Assembly (NCBI RefSeq): GCF_040954645.1
Contig: NC_092807.1
Location: forward strand, 4,712,001-4,776,000
DNA length: 64,000 bases
Origin: Diabrotica undecimpunctata
Taxonomy: Eukaryota; Arthropoda; Insecta; Coleoptera; Chrysomelidae
Direction: 5' to 3'
Positions 43,689 through 54,100 of the stretch are shown in pieces; within the stretch, counting starts at the first letter, position 1, and every line of letters starts with the position of its first letter. The notes under the pieces are model-generated. The model worked only from the letters and a program-made list of their open reading frames with translations. It was not told the DNA's origin and ran no database searches. The translations under genes and the position numbers were made by a program.

Positions 43689-44246
43689 ATGGTCAAGGCT
43701 TCCGAGACAGGGGGCGTGAAGCCCATGTCGATAGCAGGTCGCTTTATAACCGATAGAGAACGTTTACTTGGAATGACAGCTGCAGAAAGAGACTTTCGCA
43801 AACAGTGGCTAAAAGACCAAGAATTGGCTCCTTCCGAACCGAAACCTGTTCCCGAAATTTATAAAGCTACCCATAATCCAATTAGGAGATTCTACAGATA
43901 TCCTCTAGATACATTAGGTTAGTTTCTAATTTGTGTATTCTAATAGATTGTTAAATATCTCTCTGTATTTTTAGGTAAAATGTTGGAGCCTACTTTGGGA
44001 TTACAGAGTGCTGCTAGAGTGAGATATTTCACCGGAAAAATTCTTTTGGGCATTGCAGGTGCTTATATCTTAACCTATTATGTTAAATATAATAGCAATG
44101 ACTGGACTCGTAAAACCGGAATGAGAATACTCAAGTCTAATGTATCGGTACATGAAGGAGATCCAGGCTATCCTAAAATATCTCAAAGGAGTAAACCATC
44201 TGATTATGGCGATCGAGGATTCAATGATAACACATTAAACTTGTAG
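43689..44246 (+). CDS. ND-B17: NADH dehydrogenase 1 beta subcomplex subunit 6 (complex I B17)
   Basis: Accessory subunit of mitochondrial complex I (NDUFB6 in vertebrates), in the membrane arm at the inner mitochondrial membrane. Exons 43689-43917 and 43975-44246 join in phase 1 across a 57-bp intron (GTTAGT donor, TTTTTAG acceptor), giving 166 residues. Diagnostic stretches are GGVKPMSIAGRF, RERLLGMTAAERDFRKQWLK, NPIRRFYRYPLD and the single membrane segment KILLGIAGAYILTYYVKYN, followed by NSNDWTRKTG and HEGDPGYPKISQRSKPSDYG. The start is the first Met after in-frame stops (AAAATGG). A polyadenylation signal AATAAA is at 44329-44334. The protein is longer than the human one but fits insect orthologues. 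The gene is intact. Confidence 0.95.
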
Positions 44247-44743
44247 TATATTTATATGAAAATATTTAGTGTTCGTTTTAGGATCAATTATTTGTTGCTC
44301 GCAAATTTTAACCATAACATCTTTGTAAAATAAAGTGCAAGGGCTATTATGTACAATATTGTTTTTGCTTTTACACATACAAAAAAATTTCATTTCTAGA
44401 TGGTTCGGGCAGGTATTTCTAAAGACCAATTACTACTTTAGCTACAAGTGTTATTCCTTTAGTATCTTCAGTATCATTTGGTTTTTTTCCACAATAAATG
44501 TCAAAACCATAACAATATCCAGTGGAACTAGTTATCATCCAATTCTTATATCCAAATTTTATGAAAACATCCCCATTGGCAGATTTTTTCTATAATTTTA
44601 TCTGCTAAGAGTGTAATTTTGTACATATGACCTTTACAATTGCCTATTTTGTACTCTGTCTCTGTTCACAGCGTTGTAAACACAAGAAACTCCTAGGTCC
44701 TTATCTAATGACCAGTATAACCTTTCTCTTGGTAATCTGTTAT

Positions 44744-46136
44744 CTTCTTCTTCTTTTGGCATCATAACCCTGAATGGGTCTTTGCCTGTCTGGCTATGTC
44801 CTTCCATTCAGATCTCTCTTGTGCCCTTCTTCTCCATTGTCTTATGTTCATTGTTTTCAGGTCGTCTTCCACGTCATCCAACCATCTCGTTCTGGGCCTT
44901 CCTTTTTTTCGCCTTCCTATGGGCTTCCATTGTAACATTTTCTTTGTTGTTTTTGCATCGTTTTGTCTCTGCACATGTCCCAGCCATGACAGTCTTTGAC
45001 TTTTCACAAATCTTACAATGTCATAACCTTCATTTAACTCATTAACCTCGTCGTTTCTCCTGATTCTCCATGTGCCATCTTCCTCTTGTAACGGGCCATA
45101 TACTTTCCTCAGTATTTTTCTCTCGAATGTCCTGAGTTGGGCTTCATCTTTTTTAGTCATTACCCAAGTTTCACATCCATAGGTTACTACGGGTCTAATC
45201 AGTGTTCTGTAGATAGTCATTTTGGTTCTTTTTAGTCTAATAATTTCGATGTCATCAATCTTTTATTAGCATAGTATGTACGATTCCCGCTGGAAATACA
45301 TGCATTAATTTCGCTACTTACGGAGTTATTCTGATTGATTTCTGTGCCGAGATATGTAAAGGCATCCACTCGTTCGATAGTATAGTTGTCTATTGTGATA
45401 TTATTTTCATTGTCAGTTATTCTTTTGACTGTCATATACTTCGTTTATTTTGAGACCTCTTTTTCTTGCTTCAGGATCAATTTGTTTGAACACTTCCATT
45501 AGTCGTGGCTTATTCCTACTAATGATGGCTACATCGTCTGCATATGCAGTAATTTGTAATGATTTGGTGTTTATATGGCCGGTTATATTGGTTTTTCTGA
45601 TGACTGCCTCAAGAACTAGTTTGAATAGCATGGTTGATAGGGCATCTCCCTGTCTTACTCCCATGTTGATGTTAAACAAGTCAGTTCTCCATCTACTCTG
45701 ACTGCGGCTTTTGAACCCTGCAATGTCATTTTTATGAGGCTGATGTATTTCTTAGGTATACCTAGATTACAAAGGTCTTCCAGCATTTTGTCTCTTTTCA
45801 CACTATCAAAAGCTTGTTTAAAGTCTATATATATATATTATATAAGTCTATGTCGTATTCATAAGCTTTTTCTTGAATCATTCTTAGTATGAATATGTTA
45901 TCTGTAGTGGCTCTATTTGGTCTGAATCCATTTTGATAATCACCAATTATATTTTCGGTGTATTCTAATAATCTATTGTAGATTATACCAGAAAGAATTT
46001 TGTATATTACATTTAGCAATATAATTGGCCTATAACTCTGGCATTCTCTCTTATCTCCTTTTTTATATATTGGCTGTATGAGGCCAACTGTCCATTCCTC
46101 TGGCATTTGCTCCTTTGTCCATATTAATGTTAATGT
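44744..46136 (-). mobile_element. 5'-truncated LINE with 13-bp target duplication
   Basis: Bounded by an exact 13-bp duplication GGTAATCTGTTAT (44731-44743 and 46137-46149). The minus-strand order is RT start MPEEWTVGLIQPIYKKGDKR (46106), YQNGFRPNRATTDNIFIL (about 45935-45885), a stretch near 45835 where a TA-rich change breaks the frame (YNIYI), GVRQGDALSTMLF (about 45660-45625), AYADDVAIISRNK (about 45550), YLGTEINQNN, LIRPVVTYGCETWVM, LSWLGHVQRQND and KGRPRTRWLDDVEDDL, ending THSGL at 44762. The tail is (GAA)n. Several frameshifts. It lies downstream of ND-B17. Confidence 0.95.
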
Positions 46137-46149
46137 GGTAATCTGTTAT

Positions 46150-47565
46150 ACCCAGTTAAATGTAATATTGCAAAAAAAGTTTGCATTTCGTTTGGAGATA
46201 TTGTAAAAGACTGATCATGAGGACGGTAAAATATAATCGCCCTTAAATACTACCAAATATAAAATAAGTTTTTTATGGTGAATACTTAGGTGGACTTAAT
46301 TTCTGGTATAAAACCTTTAAAATATATTTTTTTTCTTGATCTTAATCTGTAACTATACCTCTTCGGAAACACATGTACTATGAAACACTATGTAATCACA
46401 ACTGATTGTATTTAAAGCAAACTGAAGCCAGTTACTAACTACACCATTTATCTTGATAAGAGAAAATGTGACAAATATTCAACAGAATGTTGTAGTAGGT
46501 CTGTGGGCGAGGTTCTGTCTAGTCTTCTTGAGAATAAGACATTGTAGATGGTAATAATGAATACTACATAAAAAAAAATGATTTGAAAGTGTCTGTACTA
46601 TTAAGTTTGCTATTATACAGCATCGTTTGTATTGCAACCAATTGGCTTATTGCACATCAAAAGGGTACATTGGCTTTTTTGTTTTAGAAGCTATTTGTTG
46701 GAAACTGGTCATACTGTAGCCAGTTGACATATTATGTTCACATTCACTATTGATATTCATTCCAGGATTCTGGTAGTCTGTACAGGTCTAGATGATGGGT
46801 ACCATATATTTTTAAAGTTACTATATTAGTGATGGGAAGACCTGGTTCGTTTCTGTGACCCTGGTCTTCCAGGTCATTTGTTAAAATGATCCGTTCATAT
46901 GAACTACTAATTAAATGTTGTGTAAAGGTCAAGTGTGTAGAGTTTAATATTGATATGTTTATGAATCTTTCTGAGAGTATATGAATTAATGATAATGCAG
47001 GACCCGTTCATAGAGATTTGTTCATTAGAACGATTTACATTGTTGTTTACATGTAGAATTCGATATTATTACTATAAATTTAAGAATGAAATATAGTTTA
47101 AGGCTGACATTAAGATTTGTATTTCTCAAATCATCTTCAGAAATCACTAAAATATAAAAAAAAAATATTTGAAAAAGTTAAGTAAAATTACAAATTCCAT
47201 ATTGTTATGTTCATGAATGAATGATAATGCAACAATTAAAATGGATTTTATTTCCTAAATTTATAAACAGAACAGACTACGGGACTATTGACTTGACAAT
47301 TCGAATATATTTAGAGTTTTGCAGCGTAAGGGTTTCGCCGTTCTGGGAAACTTAAATCAGCTTTTAAACAATCCTTTGCGGTTCACGGTTCATGCATTAA
47401 TTTGACCAAGCAACGTGTCGCGATCACACAGTTCGTTTCGTAAACACGAGACAGCGTCATTCATAGGGTCATTTGAGATCACTCCTCTGCTTTAAGATTA
47501 TTACAACCTTAGGGCAGTAAAAAGTAATGATCAGGAATAATTGAAAAATAATACTTCTAAAAAAC
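46150..47565. other. Intergenic spacer, nothing recognised
   Basis: About 1.4 kb between the LINE and the Bet1 3' UTR. A GC-richer patch at 47330-47480 and a stretch at 46830-47050 with repeated short GTTCAT/GTTCGT motifs look like old repeat remnants, but no family or termini could be identified. Confidence 0.45.
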
Positions 47566-47971
47566 TAATTTTTTATTTTAGTAATACATAAATATAACAA
47601 TATTACATAATCCAATTGGTAAATATTGATGGGAAAACAACATACAAAAACTGTACACATTAAACAGTTTTTTGATGGTTTAAAAAATGTTTTGTTGAAG
47701 GCAATAAAAACTAATACACCACATAACAAATCAAGAGAATATAAAAAGAAAAAAATCACCAAAAATATACATAAAGTAAACCTATACAGATCATAAAATT
47801 ATTTATATCAAAGTGGTCATTAGAGACAAATACATTCAACAAATGGTCTATTATAATTATAGTTACCTCTTGAAATTATATAAATCCAATAGATTTTTAT
47901 ACAAACATGTCCCATAATACATACATTACAGCCCAATACATAATTATACAGTGATAGAAACTATACAACAT

Positions 47972-48319
47972 CTACCTAAACTTAATAACCAGGTACAGAA
48001 CAAAAAATACAATTACAGAAAACACAAATAAATATAGGATGAGGTAATTATGGGATCCTTTGGATAATCTCAGTACTCTTGACATAGTTGTGCCCAAGAA
48101 ACCTCCTGTCTTATCTATATCGTCATCGACATCTCTGAGAAGTCTGTCCTGGTATTTAACTTCGTTTCCAATGTCTATAGTCAACGATTTTAGGACACCA
48201 ATCTTTTCTTGCAGATCATTAGTCATTCTATCATTTTCATCTTCGATTTCGTTGGAAGTTTGTGGTAATGGTTCGTAGTAGTTACCTGCGTGGGCCCTCC
48301 TCATCTTATACGCTGCCAC
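47972..48319 (-). CDS. Bet1: BET1 homologue, ER-Golgi SNARE
   Basis: A 115-residue tail-anchored Qc-type SNARE acting in ER-to-Golgi vesicle fusion with syntaxin-5-type partners. The N-terminus has the family signature MRRAHAGN. Residues about 30-90 are the SNARE coiled coil (NDLQEKIGVLKSLTIDIGNE, then EVKYQDRLL with the central-layer Gln, then DDDIDKTGGFLGTTMSRVLR). A single C-terminal membrane anchor (about residues 92-113) ends the protein at LVIKFR. The length matches animal BET1. One coding exon. The 3' UTR on the minus strand runs to a polyadenylation signal (plus-strand TTTATT, 47572-47577). The gene is divergent from the amino acid transporter at 49402. It is intact. Confidence 0.96.
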   Translation of the reverse strand: MAAYKMRRAHAGNYYEPLPQTSNEIEDENDRMTNDLQEKIGVLKSLTIDIGNEVKYQDRLLRDVDDDIDKTGGFLGTTMSRVLRLSKGSHNYLILYLFVFSVIVFFVLYLVIKFR

Positions 48320-49401
48320 GGTTAAATATGCCTTTATAACTTTGAAAAAATAGAAAATATGTATTTACAAAACTTGGTATTTTGTATCAAGATTGACGTG
48401 TACTATAAACGTCAAAATATATAAAAGTGGGGTTATATGCTTATTCTCCAGAATGGATCACATATTCGATTATTTTTATTCGATTAATAAATACCCCTTT
48501 GCTCTGTGCTGATCACGGTGATAAAAAAAATAGTGTGTCAAATAAAACTCAGAATAAATAATAAATTGACTTTATCTTACATCGTTTACTACAGTTATAT
48601 TATCAAAATAGAATCAATTAGCGATATTATCTTTTTTGCTCTAAGTTTCTTTTGTGTTGAAAGACTAGCTTAAATCTTAAAATATAAAACAGAAAACAAA
48701 ACGGTGGTTTTATATTATATTTTTAGAATGAAATTAATATCCTTAGTAAAAAATTTTTAAACAAATTGTACAAAAGTCTGTTAATTCAAATAATCGTTTA
48801 TTTTGTGTATTTTCGATTAATCAAAGTTGCGATTAATCGAATTTATATGCTATCTCGACCTTTCCGTAAGATAAACAAAGATACATACTGATAATCTTCA
48901 ATAGTAAGAATGATATTTAAAATTCAAAAGATTTATTTGTCTCATTATTTACCTAACAGGTGGCAGGTGGCATTGTCAATGACCGAAACTTCAATTTAAG
49001 TTGAAATCATAAGATCAAATAAATCTAAGTTTTATTGAGATAAAACAGATTTATTTTTGATTGATTAACAATTAAACGAAAATTTTATAAATTTAAAACG
49101 TATGTCGATCAATTTAATAGTTCACATTGATGACAAATGTATCTTGAAAATTAATAATCAGGTAATTAGTACAGAAAGTGAATCTTTTATTATCTCACAG
49201 ATATGTAATTGTTTACTTTGTTCTTGCGTTCACCAGAATGTATTAAACTCTCGAGATGAGTAATTTTATATGGTGTTATCCAGTGTTATCTCATTAATAA
49301 ATACTTTTTATCTGCATAAATTTTATTGTGTATCATCTTTCCAGTTGAAACAATGAAATGATTAGGGAGGTATCAGTATAAAGTGCTTTAGGATTTAAAA
49401 A
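48320..49401. promoter_or_regulatory. Shared upstream region of Bet1 (-) and amino acid transporter (+)
   Basis: The 1,082 bp between the two start codons must contain both 5' UTRs and promoters. It is AT-rich, with no transposon remnants recognised, unlike almost every other intergenic space here. No TATA box or start site can be fixed with confidence. The absence of insertions is consistent with functional constraint, but that is inference. Confidence 0.5.
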
Positions 49402-49627
49402 ATGTCAACGGTTTGGAAAGTGTTAACGAGGAAAAAAGAAATCGATACTGAATCTGTAGAAGAAACAAGACTCTCCAGAGTTTTGGGCACTTTTGATTTA
49501 ACAGCCTTAGGTGTAGGCAGTACTTTGGGTGTTGGCATATATGTTTTGGCAGGAAAAGTTGCTGTCACTGCTGGCCCCTCAGTTATTCTGTCGTTTTTGA
49601 TAGCTGCTATAGCATCTGTTTTTGCAG
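49402..49627 (+). CDS. Cationic amino acid transporter (SLC7/CAT family), coding exon 1
   Basis: First coding exon of a plasma-membrane amino acid permease of the SLC7 CAT subfamily, which imports arginine, lysine and similar amino acids. It encodes [20 protein letters not shown], a cytoplasmic N-terminus, followed by the first membrane segment with [20 protein letters not shown] (the GxG substrate-binding bend) and the second, starting [18 protein letters not shown]. It ends in phase 1 at a GTAAGG donor, and the matching exon is at 57257. The start ATG follows AAAA and is the first Met of the frame. The gene runs on past the window, so length cannot be compared. Which CAT paralogue it is cannot be settled from about 118 residues. 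Confidence 0.93.
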
Positions 49628-50329
49628 GTAAGGGTCAAAAATATGTTTTATATATAATTAAGTATTGAGTGCATGTGAAAAATTAAAATCCTTTCCTTGT
49701 TTTGACATGATTTTAGAAGAAAATAAATAAATAGATAATTTTACTTCGTATTTAACTCTACTGATCAATTTAATAGTGAAAGAAGAACTAAAATAATACA
49801 TTGATGAGATAGTGAAAATATGATGTATAATTTTCTGTTATAAATTATTAGAAAAAGTTGCTAGTAATCTTTAATTTTCATATTAAAAAAGGTATACTTA
49901 AACCATATAGAACAGTATTTGTAGTGTATATTATGTGGACAATGTTTGATGAATCTTTTAATAGTTTCTTGTGTGTGTATGATATAATTTAACAAATTAC
50001 TAAACATTTATTCTTTGAGATACTTATTCCCGAACATCAAAAACCTAATTTTGTCGTTAGGTTAAATTGAAGATCCTGTATTTTTGCCTTCCATAACATA
50101 GTAAATTTGATATAATTTTAGAAATATGTAATAAAAGTCTGTTGTATATAAATTACATAGTTTAAAAGTTATTGTCAATCACTTAAAGTATACTTAAAAA
50201 AAATGACTTGTGAAAAGAATCTAATTGCACACTCTCTCTCACTTTACTCTGTCAAGTTTATATTATGGCCCAAATAAAAATACAAGTGTTGAGACGAAAG
50301 TAAATAAATAATATGCTGTTAACCAGTCT

Positions 50330-50640
50330 ACTAGGTCATCTCTTTATGCATATTGTAGGATTAGAAGATTCCATCCATCCTATAGCACTACCACCCAATT
50401 CAAGATCTGGCCCCCCTTATCAAATCTCTCCATCTGTTACAGTCAGTAGCCATTCTACTCCATAATCGAATGCCAAAGAGATTTCTAGCATCCTCGTCCA
50501 CATCATCCTTCCATTGCTTTCTTAGTTGTCTAATAGGTTTCTTTCTCCTGCATTCTTGTGTTCAAGTTTTTTTGCAAGCCTGTTTTCTTTCATCCTAAAT
50601 ACATGGCCTTGCCCATACTGGGATAAAGGTGGTTCTTTAT
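50330..50640 (-). mobile_element. LINE C-terminal fragment in transporter intron 1
   Basis: The minus strand reads YGQGHVFRMKENRLAKKLEH followed by a decayed RMMWTRMLEISL and a poor WLLTV-type end, which match the post-RT GHVxRM region of RTE-like LINEs. It is heavily degraded, with no termini recognised. Confidence 0.5.
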
Positions 50641-51469
50641 ATATATTATATATTTCATAATAATTGTATCTGATTTGAAAATTAAAATCATCAAATAGGA
50701 AACTTATTTATTATTGGAAAGTATTCTTAAAAAACGAGCCCTTGAGTAAGCGAGATTATGTTAATACTAACAACTTACAATTCTTGGTCTCAAGGTATCA
50801 GAACATTTTCCATGGCATTTATCCTAAATTGTGTTCATTCAACAGTTGTTGTTCTTCCTAACCTAAGTCTACTTTGACAATTCCCCATTAAGAGATTCTT
50901 ACATAATTATTACTTATTTGAAAATTTGTTATAAACATAGTATATTGGTGTATTACTCCATTGCTCTAACATTTTTCATTTTGCTATACTTTTAAAAAAG
51001 TCAAGCTATTCTTTTCTATAACCTTTATCCTTTCTTTAAATATATCCGCTTTTTAAATATTTTAAAAGCCAATCCATTGCTGATTTGTTAAATTGTTTTT
51101 ATCAGTAATGACCCAGTTTAAATAACATCAATATTACATAAAAGGTTAAAGGGTTCTGTAATAATCAAATAAACATTAACTTGAAAAACAATTTATATAA
51201 TATTATTGTTACTTTACCCATGAGGAACCACATAACTTAGGTTTATCTAACCGTAAATATTATTGTTGTTGTTAGTTGGTTTAGCGTGGTGGTACTTACC
51301 AGACAGAAATGCAATTTATATTAATAAAACAAAAGCTAATAGTCTAAAAATGTATAAATATGGTCTTTAATTAAACACTTAACACCATCACTTCTGGTTT
51401 CAGATGTTTTTGATTTTTTCGGGAATTTTTTTAGCAATGCTGAATCCTCATTTCCTGAATAATTTTCAA

Positions 51470-53660
51470 ATGCTTACTCTATCCAGTCTTTTGCTCGGAG
51501 TTTCATTAAGAGAATCTTGTAAGTCAAGGAGAATAGATAATTTATTTGTGATGTGGAACTTTTTTGTCCATAAGTGGATATTTTTTTTAAGATTGGTATA
51601 GGGATAGGGGATATTGCAAAAGGTGATACAAATCTTGGAGAAGTCTTTCTGGAGCAGGACGTCGATGGTTCTATGGACTCTTTGCCAATGAATTTGCAGC
51701 AAGTAGGTTTTGGTTTTATCAGCTTCTGTTGCTGAGAACCAGAAGCAGCTCCTTTGGGGAAAGATTTGTTGATTTCCTGATCGGAGCTTGCTAAATCCGC
51801 TTCATTTTCGGTTACAATGAAGTTTAGCGATGTCATGTTACACACTTTTTTTAGCTTCATATTTTTCAGCTATAAAATCTGTCAGAAAAAATGTTACGGT
51901 AGAAGTGATAGATTCCTGTTACCATTAATTCATTTATGGCAATGTCTCCCGGCTGTGACTTTAAAAATACCTTGTCTAACAAGTCAAATTGTGTGACGAA
52001 TCCAATTTCTTATTTCCTTGCTGTAGTACACCTAAAAGCTGCCCATGTAGATTTTATCAAGAGATTGAGGTATAAGGTAGGAAAATTATAGAAACAAAGT
52101 TTTCTGTAGCCAAATGAATCACTTCTAAATTGTGCATTTGGCTGTAATGGCTATCAAGTACTAGGAGAACAGGATACTCTTTTGTTGGTTTCATAAAATT
52201 TATAAAAAGTTTTATTCATTCTGTAAACAAATTCTGTTGTCTCTAACCGCTTGGATGAACCGCATATATTGATTCAGGTGAATCACCATGCAGTAATTGG
52301 TCATTTTGATTTTTTCTGGTAAAACTCAACATAGTGTCGCCAAGGTAACCAATCACGACAAAGATTGTTACTTTTGCCGGCCAACCACAGCGCTCGTTAT
52401 TAACTGCGCCGTCATTGGCCTTTCGGCGGAAGTGTGCTGAAAATTCTTAAACACGATGTGTATAAAAGAGCAGCACATCTTCCGATCGGGATCCAGTCGT
52501 CATACACTACTAGCCCCGTAAGATCTTGTTGGTTCGGTGTGCTACCAAGCTACCTTTGAGTTTTATTAATTAACCAATATCCTGCTATCGTCGAAGACGT
52601 CAAAATTGAAGAATAGTTATCCAATGATGGTGATCCAATTTAGAAGTTAAATCATCAAGTGTACAAGAACCGGCGTGTCGACTACAAACGCTTCCTGACA
52701 GTAGAACACGACTTTCTGAGATAGAAAAGACATTGGTCTTAGAACTATTTCAAATCGTGTCAAACTGACCACAGTTTGGGCCTGTCACGGTAAAGAGCGA
52801 ATGAAAGCCCCGACGGGGACTTGTAAATGCGTTTCCGATCAGGTTGAGCTGCAATAACACTTCGTCTCCAAAACCTTATGTAAATAGTAACTATAAGAAT
52901 TACTGTTAACAAAAAGGTAGATATACGAAGCGACTGGCAGCAGGAAGAGCCGACATCGCTGGCATTCTTGTACCTCTCTCGAGGAGAGGGAACGCGGCTA
53001 CACGAAGTGAGAAGGCCGACATCTCTGTGGAACTTGAGGTATACACCACGCATCAGAATTCTAGCACATATTAAGTCATTGTAAGAATATTTTGTCTGTA
53101 CGAAAGCTCGAACTGTTAGAGAATTCTGATTGCCGGTGTCCCTTCACCTACCACAAAGGCTCGGCGGAACTTCTTGCCCGTAGAGGCCGGTATCTCAATT
53201 TAACTCCTTAAAACGAAGATGGACTCTCGAAACTTGAGATCCTCTTCGAGAGCGGCGGTCGTAGATCGTCCAGAAACCCCTGAAAACCAGGAGGACGCTA
53301 TGGCCGTACGACAATAGGAGGAATGAATTGACCAGCAGCACTCATTGCTACAATTATGGTTACAAGGGAGCCACGTTCAGTACATATTAGTGACGGAATT
53401 AGTCGTTTTCCTTTTCTCTCTACGACTTGTGTAACTTTGCTCCACTCATTGACAATTGACAATCCAGTTTCATCCACTCTCAAAAAGCTTGAAAGCGTCC
53501 AGCCAGATTCTTCCTGCAATGTTATTTTTAAATTGATGCCCTAATTCATTTTTCTTAGCTAACGTGTATGCTATTCTGCGAAGTTTTTTCGTGTTAAACC
53601 ATAATATCCAACTTCCATTGCTAAAATCTTGTAGCGTGTTTAAAATAAAACGAGCGGTTC
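51470..53660 (-). mobile_element. pogo-like transposase remnant split by a solo LTR
   Basis: On the minus strand, 53660-53318 carries a decayed DNA-binding region and the core start, FLRVDETGLSIV (first catalytic Asp), CTERGSLVTIIVAMSAAGQF and IPPIV. The frame then resumes beyond the LTR, from about 52330, with MLSFTRKNQNDQLLHGDSPE, PVLLVLDSHYSQMHNLEVIH (second Asp, near 52155), an eroded LPxLNL in place of the PPHTSH...LQPLD motif, and the C-terminus TGIYHFYRNIFS through FIVTENEADLASSDQ to 51474. It is a different pogo-type family from the two on the left of the window. Confidence 0.8.
52335..53313. mobile_element. Solo LTR, 979 bp, 4-bp target duplication
   Basis: The block that interrupts the pogo-like transposase has terminal inverted TGTCG...CGACA (52335 and 53313), flanked by an exact 4-bp duplication ATAG (52331-52334 and 53314-53317). 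A strong TATA box (TATAAAAG, 52461-52468) is followed about 35 bp later by a CAGTC initiator-like sequence, which gives a plus-strand orientation. No internal retroviral coding is present, so this is a single LTR left after recombination. A 4-bp duplication with TG...CA ends suits Gypsy-type elements. It does not resemble the Gypsy LTR at 14.5 kb. Confidence 0.88.
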
Positions 53661-53709
53661 TTATTTATTTATAACTTTACATTATCTTATCAACTAACTC
53701 CTAATAACA

Positions 53710-53713
<4 letters not shown>

Positions 53714-53795
<82 letters not shown>
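53714..53795. repeat. (TA)n microsatellite, left of LINE
   Basis: About 80 bp of uninterrupted TA repeat directly abutting the (ATC)n tail of the LINE. A second (TA)n tract abuts the other end of the LINE at 57021. Confidence 0.98.
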
Positions 53796-53797
<2 letters not shown>

Positions 53798-53824
53798 TCA
53801 TCATCATCATCATCATCAGTGGTG

Positions 53825-54100
53825 CTACAGCTCTAGTTGAGCCTTGACCTTCCCCAGTCTATTTCGCCAGTCGTTTTTGTTCATCGACAACCGTTGCCAA
53901 TTTGCCGCGCCGATTTTCCTTGCGTCCTCGTCCACACCGTCCCTCCATCTCAGTCGTGGTCTGCCTCTACTTCTATTTCCCACTGGGACCGATAATAGAG
54001 TTCGTCTGGGTGGGTAATTTTCATTTGCTCTTGACACATGTCCAGCCCATCTAAGCCTACCTATTTTTATGAAGGATATTACATCTCTACCATTTACTAT
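53825..54100 (-). pseudogene. RTE-like LINE, C-terminal region
   Basis: The last part of the same ORF, displaced by a frameshift near 54100. It contains IGRLRWAGHVSRANENYPPR, NRSRGRPRLRWRDGVDEDA and NDWRNRLGKVKAQLEL stop, immediately followed by the short 3' UTR and (GAT)n tail. No enzymatic domain is known for this region; it is a conserved marker in these LINEs. Confidence 0.85.

Noticed and set aside
52760..53053. 97-codon minus-strand open frame
   Set aside because: It lies wholly inside the solo LTR and has no recognisable motif.
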